The translations under genes were made by a program, and so were the position numbers. A stretch of 64,000 nt of DNA from Chlamydoabsidia padenii. Lineage: Eukaryota; Mucoromycota; Mucoromycetes; Mucorales; Cunninghamellaceae. Numbering within the stretch: the stretch's first letter is position 1; each line of letters begins with the position of its first letter. Below are positions 44,824-54,037 of this stretch, one piece after another. The stretch lies in the NCBI GenBank assembly GCA_025330725.1, contig JAIWND010000005.1, forward strand, positions 744,001 to 808,000. The letters run 5' to 3'. The notes under the pieces were generated by a model that was not told the DNA's origin, did not search any database, and was given only the letters and a program-made list of their open reading frames with translations.

Positions 44824-46602
44824 ATGTTATTGTATATACTTATTTTGATTCAACTTACTTGTAGTTATGTTTTGGCTACTCGTATTATTCCAATGAATAG
44901 TACAGATTTGAAATACACGGGTCGATGGCAATATACTACTCAAGGAATACAGACTGGCTGGCCAGGTGCTTATCTCCAAACCAATGTACACAGCACTCAA
45001 CTACGCCTGTTAATAGCTCAACCAACCACACTTCTCGTTCAAATCGACAATACGACCTGGGTACAACATGAGGTGTCTTATCAGCAACAGCATCAACAAC
45101 AACAACAACACTTTGGATATCAGCAACACTACTTTGATAGCGCAGTTATCGAACTTGATCTCGTCAATAATCAGATCGATTGGTCTTTGGGTCCTCATGC
45201 AGTTACCATTGTCTCAACCGAAGCTGCTCCACTCCACCTGTTAGGACTTTGTATATCGGACGATGGATCAGTAAACCTTCCTTCTGGCTCAGCACCTCAT
45301 GTTGTGGAATTTATTGGCCATGATCTTATGCTTGATACTACTGGGACAACCAATGACACACCACCACTCATCACCCAAAGTTTTCCTTGGCTGGTCTCTG
45401 ACATATTGGGGGTTGATCATGCTCATATTGCATATCCAGGCGCCAAACTCCTTGATGATGATCAACACAGAAGATTAGGTATGCAAACTCGATACTTTGA
45501 CTGGTCTATTTTTACATCAGCATCAGCATCACCAGGACAATCATCAGGACAATCACCATCATCATTATCCAATAACAATAACTCTTACGACTTTACATCA
45601 TATACACCAACTGTGATTGTTCTATTATTGGGTCATTATGATGACGATATTCCTCAATATAGAATCGCCTTGGTACAGTTTTTACAAAAGATTCGACAAC
45701 GACATCAAATCACTCCTATACTGGTAATGTCTGAACCATTAGGTGAAATGGTACGATCTACTCAAGCTGCTGTATATCAATGCAACGACCAAGGGGATCA
45801 ACAAATCTTTTATATTGACACAACTAGTTGGCTCCATTATGATGATAGTGTAAGTGGGATTGATGTCTTGATTTATATAACTAATATATGACTCTATTTG
45901 GCATAGATCGAAAATGGAAATCAAATGACTCTGGCTCATAAACTGGCACCAATGATTCAAGTCAAGTTGGCGACCCCACCATTACCTTTACCAGACTCAC
46001 CACCAAACCCTGCCTTGCCTGATAATTGGGAAACAATGGATGTTGGAAATCGAGGATTACATGGCTCTGTCTCTTTTGATGCTGGATCATCTTTTACACT
46101 CTGGGGATCAGGAACCAACATGAATGGCCGGACCGACGCATTTCGTTTTGTCTATCAAACATTATCTGGTAAAGGTGTCATTGAAGCTACTGTCGAATCT
46201 CATGCGGCGTTTGCTAAATGTGCCACGGCCGGGATCATTATGCGTGAACACCTGGCGCTGGGATCAGCGTATGTGGCTACTGGAATATCACCAGAGGATG
46301 GACTGTTTGTACGGACGAGGGATTACAACTTTAACAACACACGACTGATCAAGAAACTACTGGCCACTCCTCCTTATCGGATTCAGCTCGAACGTACTTC
46401 GGATCATGATTTTATTGCTCGTGCGAAAAAGGTGGGTGGGAATGCATCTACCGATTGGGAAACTATTGCGGTGATCCCTAAATTATCACTGGCTCAAGAA
46501 ATCTATATGGGGCTTTTTGTGTCAAGCTGTGATGAAACTGTGGTCAGTGTTGCCAAGTTTACCGATGTAACTCTACGCGGTGGTATGGGTCGAATGGCCT
46601 AA
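44824..46602 (+). CDS. Secreted CE2-like SGNH-fold protein lacking catalytic residues, with C-terminal DUF1349-like module
   Basis: Exons 44824-45849 and 45907-46602, 573 residues. A signal peptide (1-19) and an N-terminal jelly-roll (LKYTGRWQYTTQGIQTGWPG) as in carbohydrate esterase family 2 come first. An SGNH-like domain follows, then a C-terminal concanavalin-like module from about residue 375 (SSFTLWGSGTNMNGRTDAF, AGIIMREHLALGSAYVATGI), as in DUF1349 proteins. The active site appears lost: the GDS motif reads GHD (165-167, EFIGHDLML), the GxND block reads LGHYDDD, and the C-terminal D-x-x-H is absent (DDSIENGNQMTLAHKL). So a carbohydrate-binding or structural role is more likely than esterase activity. 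A 12-codon upstream ORF starting at 44810 overlaps the start. Confidence 0.75.
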
Positions 46603-47250
46603 CTTTCGTAATTAGTCTTTTTATTATTAGTATAGTCTTTTTTTTTGTTTACAATGGTATTCATTTATATACACCCTTTTTAATGATTCCCCTTTCCCCC
46701 CCCCTTCTCTTTTATTTATTTATTTTATAAATCATCAATAAAGCTTATCATATCATGTCATTTTGTACATACTATCTTCTATTTGTAGCCCTGTGCTCGA
46801 TTCGGTTGAATCATCATGCGACATCTTGTCCCAAAACATATCTATACAGTTGTTGTTGTTCTTAGTTTTTTGGCCAGAAAGGGAACACTCAAGAAAACCT
46901 GATTTCACAGATATTCAAGCTATCAATTGACCGTCGATGGGTATATTTTAACTAAATCATTTGTATGTGCTTTTATGCATAAAAGGGATACCTTGTTTCT
47001 CGTGTGATGGTGGAGAAAGGTAAAAGTCGGCAACTGAGTTTTGCATGAATGTCGGAATATGAATCTGTGAGAGTCTTCATCCAGAGACAGGTTCTTTCTT
47101 CTAATACATATCAGTGATAAGTAAACATAGTGTCATATATTTACCCTCCTTCTTATGATAGTTGATCATTTGTACCATACTATAGGGTGTTTCCACCTGG
47201 GTTTATGTTGAATATGTGATTTGAGGGTTGGTGAATATAAAAAAAAAACA
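46603..47250. other. Intergenic, no gene seen
   Basis: 3' UTR with AATAAA at about 46738, then AT-rich spacer leading to the prohibitin promoter. Confidence 0.4.
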
Positions 47251-47251
47251 A

Positions 47252-47265
47252 ATTTCAGATTCCGC
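47252..47265 (+). promoter_or_regulatory. Recurrent promoter element variant (TTTCAGATTCCGCC)
   Basis: About 128 bp before the prohibitin ATG, same direction. It differs from consensus at two positions. Confidence 0.45.
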
Positions 47266-47392
47266 CCATCCAGAAAAAGGAAAAAGTTAAAGTGTCAGGG
47301 TGGCTGGGGCTTGTTGTTATTATTTGACCAGACGGGGGACAAAAATCCATTTTCCACTTCTTTCACCTTAATTCTTTACTCTTCTACACATT

Positions 47393-48460
47393 ATGGCTGC
47401 TGCTCTCCAAGTTATTGCCAAATGGGCCATTCCAGTTGGTCTTGCTGTTGGTGGTGTTCAATCCGCCATGTATGATGGTAAGATACTATCAATAGAAAAC
47501 CTTCCTCCATCAATGAAAAAAAAAAAAAACAATAAAAGTGGGCTACTGACCAAGTTTTTCTTCTTATAATAAACTATAGTCCAAGGTGGTTACCGTGCTG
47601 TCATCTTCGATCGTATTCAAGGTGTGAAAACTGCGTCTATTGGTGAAGGTACTCACTTTTTGGTACCTTGGCTCCAACGTGCTGTCCAATTCGACGTTCG
47701 CACCAAACCTCGCAACATCTCGACCACCACTGGATCCAAGGATATGCAAATGGTCTCTTTGACTCTGCGTGTCTTGCATCGTCCCGAAATCAAGCAACTT
47801 CCCGCCATTTATCAAAACTTGGGTCTCGACTATGATGAACGTGTGTTGCCTTCCATTGGTAACGAAGTACTCAAGTCCATTGTCGCTCAATTCGATGCTT
47901 CCGAACTTATTACTCAACGTGAAGTGGTATCTGCCAAGATTCGTGAAGAATTATACAAACGTGCTCGGGAATTCAACATTGCTTTGGAAGATGTTTCTAT
48001 TGTAAGTATCAAATAGAGGTGGGGCATGATAGGGCTAATGGATGATTATAACTGATCCTTTTTCTTTGGTTAAAAGACCCACATGACCTTTGGTAAGGAA
48101 TTCACAAACGCTGTCGAACAAAAGCAAATCGCTCAACAAGAAGCCGAACGTGCCAAGTTTATTGTCGAACGTGCTGAACAAGAAAAATTGGCCTCTATTA
48201 TCCGTGCTGAAGGTGATTCTCAAGCTGCTGAATTGATTTCCGCATCTCTCGAAAAGGCTGGTGAAGGGTAAGTGGTGAGACAACATGGGGAAAAGACCGT
48301 TTGACTCACCTTTTTACTTCTCCATAGTATCATTGCTTTCCGTCGTATTGAAGCCTCCAAGGATATCGCCCAAACCCTGTCTCAATCTCGTAACGTCACT
48401 TACTTACCTAGTGGTCGAGAAGGTGGCAGCAACATGCTTTACAACCTCAACACCCAATAG
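47393..48460 (+). CDS. PHB1: Prohibitin 1, mitochondrial inner membrane
   Basis: Exons 47393-47477, 47580-48001, 48077-48267 and 48328-48460 encode 276 residues, the standard length. The N-terminal hydrophobic anchor ([17 protein letters not shown]) is followed by the PHB/SPFH domain ([60 protein letters not shown]). The C-terminal coiled coil is rich in [20 protein letters not shown]. With PHB2 it forms ring complexes in the inner membrane that scaffold m-AAA protease and organise cristae (family knowledge). Phb1 rather than Phb2 is chosen because of the short N-terminus and the segment [20 protein letters not shown]. Confidence 0.95.
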
Positions 48461-48775
48461 TTTAGCTAGCTTTTTTTATTTTATTTTTATAAATCCACCC
48501 CGCTCCTCCACCTTTTGATCACACATCCCCATTCTATTCTTGACTTTTGTGTATAACACCCTCTTCTACCCCCCTCCACACACACATCTTTTTATATATA
48601 TTGATACAGTTATAATTTACTTTAGTCTTGATGAATACAATAGAATAAACGTTATACACATGAATAAAACATCACTTGTTGTGCAATCATATGCACAAAT
48701 TCATCGTTTTTATTAACTATTAAACATAGATAAAGATACTTTATAAATTATACTAGTTAAATGTCACCATGGGCT
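48461..48775. other. Convergent 3' regions
   Basis: 3' UTRs of prohibitin (AATAAA-like near 48640-48665) and of the minus-strand 45-residue protein; nothing else seen. Confidence 0.4.
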
Positions 48776-48981
48776 TCAGTCCTTCTTTTGTTTGTCTTCT
48801 TTGCAATGGCAGATTTCTTCTTCCTTGAGTCCACGGAGAGCTTCTTCGATATGTTGACCACAACCTAAAGATCCATCCTTAAAGTTTAGTAATAGCAAGT
48901 CTTTTTTTTTTCTTTCTTTATTTGTTACTTACCGGTCCAGGTTTCCTTTCCACAGTCGTTGCAAGTGATTCGGCGACACAT
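48776..48981 (-). CDS. 45-residue conserved small Cys-rich protein (MCRxxTCxxCGKxTWxGCG type)
   Basis: Exons 48981-48933 and 48864-48776 encode MCRRITCNDCGKETWTGCGQ, then HIEEALRGLKEEEICHCKED and a Lys-rich end. Six Cys and one His in the pattern C-x4-C-x2-C-x7-C...C-x-C suggest zinc binding. Very small proteins starting MCRxITCxxCGKxTWxGCG occur widely in fungi and some other organisms as uncharacterised ORFs (recollection). The intron is GTAAGT/TTTAG, 68 nt. It is too short for most gene finders, so easily missed. Function unknown. Confidence 0.7.
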
Positions 48982-49313
48982 GTTAGAGAATATAGTTGGT
49001 TTTTTAGTTTATGAGTGAAAGAGAAGTTAAAAAATAAAAAAAAGTGAGACATGCATTTTTTAAAAGACCGATTTTCGTCGTAGATTAAACCAGTCAACAA
49101 AATCATGCTGTTTCAATAATGTTTTTATTAATTAAGATTGCATACAAGGGTAACTGGTAAAGTAAGGATGTGTATTAATGATAAATGTTATAATATGATA
49201 AGAGTATTTATGAATGTAATAAAGAGGAATAACCATTGATTGGTGAATGACATGAAGGGATGGATGACAAAGTACATGATACAAATATATAAAAAAGTCC
49301 TAGGCTATTAGCT
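48982..49313. other. Spacer between two minus-strand genes
   Basis: Promoter of the 45-residue protein, which has only a weak element-like TTTTAAAAGACCGA at about 49060, plus the 3' UTR of the transcription factor. Confidence 0.35.
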
Positions 49314-52011
49314 TCAAGGTGTTGGTGATGTAAAAAGTGGTGGTAAAGTTGTTGTTGTGTTTTTTAGTGTAGCTGGATTAAAGTTGTGCATATCGATGTT
49401 GTTCAAATCAATATCATTAAGATTAGTGTTATAAAAGTTCGCCAATCGTTGCTGCACATCTTGCTCCATCAATCCCACAAAAGTTCGAGCCAGTTCAAAG
49501 TCATAAGTGTAGTTGATTGACATCTTGGATATATCGATCGATTTCTGTAAATGGAATAAGGCGAATTCTTGATATGACTTGTCATTGTCGTAACTCAGTA
49601 ACTTGATGTGGATGACATTAGCAAAGACAAAGGCGATCAGAGGCACATTGCATTCACCACAATGTTTTGTCATTATTTCCAAGATCTGTGTTATCGAGGC
49701 AGATGCATGCATACAGATACGGAGTGACTGCATGGCGAATTCAGAGTTGGGTATACGTTCCGAGGAGAAGAAGGATTGATACAATAAGATTTGGTTGATA
49801 TAGTAATGGACATGGACATACAAGATACAATAGTGAGCAAATTCAGGCCCATTCACAGTATAATGACAATGTTCATCAATGGCTGCTGGTGGTGATTTGG
49901 TGGCCGAGGATGAGGATTCATTCAATGATGTCATGTTGTTGTGTGAATCCTTACCGTTTCGCTGGTGTTGTTGTGGTTGCTGTTGTAATACAAATTCCAG
50001 ATCAATGTTTCGCCAATCAGGAGGCAACTGTTGAAAGAATTGCCGCAAATCATCTTGCATCACCAAGAGATCCTGTGGTAAAGTCGTATCCGCCTTGCCC
50101 GATTCTTGAGCAGCCACCAATCGTGCCATGGCCTGTTCCCGAAGTAATTGTAGTTGCATAAGATAAACCCAAAGAGAAAGGACATAGTAATTGATGACTT
50201 TAGCACAAGGAGTCGAGGCCAAAAGTTGATCCGCCGACGGTCGCACAGGAAGGTCAGGTAAAGGACACCGAGGATAAAAAGGAGAATCTTCCCCAGATAG
50301 ACTTGAGCCACCTTGAAGTACACGATGCCACGTGTTATAATAGTAAAGATGCCATACCAACAGTCGCTCACGTTGTGTCAATTCCCGATTAGAAGAGTAG
50401 AGTCCCAAATCTTGAGCCATGGTGTGAGCAATCCATTCGTATATATAAATCACCCCAGGAAAGCCATTCTGGTGGTTACTGTAGGACAAGATACATGCTG
50501 CTTGACAATGATCCAATGACGGTTCATCAAAACAGTCGGCTAAAAGTTCCCGCCCCCGAAGAGTATATGCCATAGAGAGTGCCTTGCCCATATTATATTG
50601 TGGTGCTTCAAATGCCGGTCGTTTACTCCACACGTGTAATTGGAATGCATTTCGAGCTGACATTGCACATACCGCATAAACCAATACTGTTGCTGGATGT
50701 TGAGATGGATCGGGACTCTTGTACCTTGATAAGAATTCAGCGGTATCAATGGTTGGTATCCTGATGGCGGAGCAGCATGGCGTACGACAGAATAATTCCA
50801 CCAAATTATCGGTCAAGTCTTGTGAGATGTCAATAGGATAATCTTGAGGTATGGCGTGAGTTGGATGTGCCCAAGAATTCCAGATTGCAAATGAGAAGGA
50901 GGAGCTGGTGATACTTGATGTGTCGCCCAATTCCATTGGTGGTTCTGATGTTTCCGAGTGTGCCGAAGAGTCTTGTCGAGTCATCATCATCTCTGGGACA
51001 GTCTTGGACGAGATATTCATAGACCGCTTGAATTGTTCCACCAGAGTTGAGAGGTCATTAAACGAGCTGACACTGCTTTCCACTGATAATCCCTTGTTAG
51101 TTGATGTGATTTTCCAGGCAAAAGGTTGTATAGGTTTGATCTTGAGTGAGTTGTTGGCTTTAGCTGATAAGTCGCGGGTTTTTTGTGCAAAGTCTTTGGC
51201 CATCTTGTCAATGGATTCTTGCCACTGGTCCATCACTTTGTTCATAGTGTTGAGTACTTGAGATACATGGTTTGCCTTAGGTTCAGTTTTAGAGTATTCG
51301 CAGGCAAATTGATTGGCTTCACACCGGGTACATTGAGGTAGAGTCAGGTCACATTGTTGTAGATCTTTAAAACATTTACTGCACGGGTACACCGAGAAGT
51401 GAGTTGTCGACGCCACCCGTTTCTTCTTTTGTAGAGGTCGGTCATAGACATCCATGTAGGCATCGTCAGAGTGATCTGTATTGTAGGTATTTTCGTATGT
51501 CGAGTCAGAGTGTGCAGAGTGTATTGACTTGTTATCGGGAGAGTGGGCTGATATCATGTTGCTCTCATTGTTGGTAGTAGTAGTAGTAGATCCTTCGTCG
51601 TTGTTTCCCCGTGCCAGTCGTTGTAAAGAAATCGTAGGCATTCCTTCACCGGTTTTGAGTCGATCACTGAATTTCTTGATACGTTCGCCTAGTGTTTCTG
51701 TTGCTTTTTGGAGTTTCTTGAGAGTAGGTGCTGCTTCGGGATAAGTGCAAGTTAGACCACGACGAGAGCACCGAGTACACCCAGGACGTTTACGATCACA
51801 AGCATGTCTACAAGATTCACAAAAACAAAGGAGAAATGAGTTTTAAAGACCAGTGTATTCTTTTTATTTTTATTTTTATAAAAGTATCAACTTACCTAAA
51901 CCCACGACAGCGAAAACAAGCAGCGTTCAAATTGGCAGTAGTATTGACTTCAATTTGGTGGTCATCAAGAGATTGATCATTGTTGTGTAATTCGTTGGAA
52001 TCATTAGACAT
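49314..52011 (-). CDS. Fungal transcription factor with two tandem Zn2Cys6 clusters
   Basis: Exons 52011-51896 and 51807-49314 encode 869 residues. The first zinc binuclear cluster has cysteines 32, 35, 42, 49, 52 and 59 (CFRCRGFRHACDRKRPGC...). The second has 181, 184, 191, 198, 201 and 208 (CSKCFKDLQQCDLTLPQC...). Both show exactly C-x2-C-x6-C-x6-C-x2-C-x6-C. Each is followed by a helical stretch (LKKLQKATETLGERIKKFSD; VLNTMNKVMDQWQESIDKMA), possibly dimerising. A fungal_trans middle homology region follows (about 290-560, IRIPTIDTAEFLSRYKSPDP, YIYEWIAHTMAQDLGL). Most family members have a single cluster. The intron splits the first cluster after Arg39. Targets unknown. Confidence 0.88.
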
Positions 52012-52140
52012 GAATAGTGTTTTATTCCCAGTAGTAGCAAATCAAAGGTATCTTTAAGTGTTGATAATTGTTTTATTGTAGAGTAGAATAAAATGTATTT
52101 AATGGTATTTACAGAAAAAAAGTGGGAAAGAAGGAAGAAG

Positions 52141-52171
<31 letters not shown>

Positions 52172-52449
52172 AAAGGAAAAAGGGGAGAGGCGCCAAAAGT
52201 TATCGAATGGAGATTATTTAAACGCCGATTCCATTTCACAAATGTCCAGAAAGGGCAATGATAAAACTAGTAAAAGTTACATGGTTTATTAGATTTGCCA
52301 GAATGTTATATTTAGTATATATATATATAATGAGTAAAATAAAACCTCATCCGATTAATATAACTACAACTAAAACTACAGTATATCTATTGACCGCCTA
52401 TTTCCGAGAGGTAGAGGATGACTATTTGCTGTTTATCAAGTCTCTTTTT
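52012..52449. other. Promoter of the double-Zn2Cys6 factor; 3' end of the PI-transfer gene
   Basis: A-run at 52141-52169, TTTAAACGCCGA at 52217-52228, (AT)n at about 52316-52330. Nothing coding. Confidence 0.4.
52217..52228 (+). promoter_or_regulatory. Recurrent element variant (TTTAAACGCCGA)
   Basis: About 205 bp upstream of the minus-strand transcription factor, pointing away from it. Confidence 0.35.
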
Positions 52450-53748
52450 TTATGCCTTGTTGTTGGAAGAGTTTGCTGATGATTCATCGATGCCTTCATA
52501 CCTTTTGATATCTAATTCGGCCTTGATTTCCTTTTCAAGTTCACGGATATCAGCCATTGTCAAGCCATACCACTTGTCCATCCAACCAAACATTTGCCTA
52601 AATGACCAAAAAGAAAAAGAAGGTTACAACTTGATCATTTAACATCATCCACCTTTATGATCCTTATTTACCTATGGAACTTTAAAAGCATCCCTCGAAT
52701 GGCACCAGCAAGATAAGATTCCACCCGAGTTTGAAGGCCAAACCATTTGAATTCGATATAAACCAATTTGTAGCAAGTCATCACCGGTTCGCAGTTTTGT
52801 TTCCAGTCTTTCGTTAAAGGACCAATATTAGCCTTGAATGAATGGACGTATTTGGGATCTTCTTCAGGTTTGTAAGCAGAAGCATCGATAGGATCATTTG
52901 CAATATCGATATGGATCACTTCTCGTTTTGCCAAGTCTATATATAAAAGGAAAGTAGTAGTATGGATGAGTCACTGCTTTCTGTTTGTATATAATGTAAT
53001 TACCTTGACTTGATATATTATGGACATTTTCCAGTTCACCATGAGAGCCATCCACATGGAGTGTTTCATAGGTAATGGAGAAGCTTTCCTTCATATAGCC
53101 ATTCTACAATAAAGAGAAGAAGGATAAAAACATGAGTATGCAAAATGACGTAGATGGATAGTATCAAGGATTATGTATGTACCGTCAATACTACATAAAG
53201 AGATATCATTAGTTCAAAACGAGAGTAGACCCCTTTTTTAAAAGAAGAGCATTTTTTTTTTTTTTTTGTTGTTTGACTTACCAGTTTTACAATAAGGATA
53301 CGCATTCCAAGCCTACAAGACCAAATAGAGCAAAAAGATGAATTTATATCCAGTTTTATTGTTTCCAATACATACCTCTTCATATATTTCAAGAGCACTT
53401 GCAGGAATGACAGCGCGGACGTAGGAAGGTACTTTGGATGCCAAGTGGAATACTTTGTGGGTATATTGTCCTTTTTCACCATTTTCCTTTTCGTAGGGTT
53501 CATTCTTCAAGATTTCTACACCTTCACCACCACCAGTTTGTTCTTTTGAAGCCATCGCCGTTGCATACAATTGACCTTTAAAAAAAAAAAAAGAGAGAGA
53601 GAGAGAGATAGAGAGTAAAAGGTTAGGGATTCACAAAAGGGCAGACAATCAATCAAATAAAGTATAATCGTATTATTGGCTTTTACTTACCTACTTGGTA
53701 TTCGCTTTGGCTATACGGATTAACTATACGATATTCTTTTATGAGCAT
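52450..53748 (-). CDS. Class I phosphatidylinositol transfer protein
   Basis: Seven exons: 53748-53691, 53575-53376, 53312-53282, 53190-53183, 53103-53004, 52936-52672, 52597-52450; exactly 269 residues, the usual size. Family landmarks: [78 protein letters not shown] and [20 protein letters not shown]. The protein exchanges PI and phosphatidylcholine between membranes and supports phosphoinositide signalling (family knowledge). This START-like PITP-alpha/beta type is separate from Sec14. Exon 4 is an 8-nt microexon (TATTGACG) encoding the V-L-T of CKTVLTN, required for the conserved reading. Confidence 0.93.
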
Positions 53749-53848
53749 TGGAGTTGGAAAGAAGAAGATAGATGAAAGAAGAAGGAAAAAAAAAAAAGTT
53801 TCATGTTCCTGCTCAGTTTTTGTAATTCAGGTCAGCAGGTAATATTCC

Positions 53849-53865
53849 CGGCGGGTGTTAAAATT
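53849..53865 (-). promoter_or_regulatory. Recurrent promoter element, minus strand (TTTTAACACCCGCC)
   Basis: About 100 bp upstream of the PI-transfer protein ATG and in the same direction. Confidence 0.5.
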
Positions 53866-54037
53866 GTGTGGCCCTGTGTCCCGCCCGTTCCCGCATTGCA
53901 GTTCATCGTGCAAAAAACAAGTGTTTTGTTGAGTATGTTTATTTGAATGCATATGTATGATAAAAGAGGGGATAAAACGTGTATACAGTAATCTATGCTA
54001 AACTATGTAGAGATGGGGAAGAGGGGGAGGGTAATAT

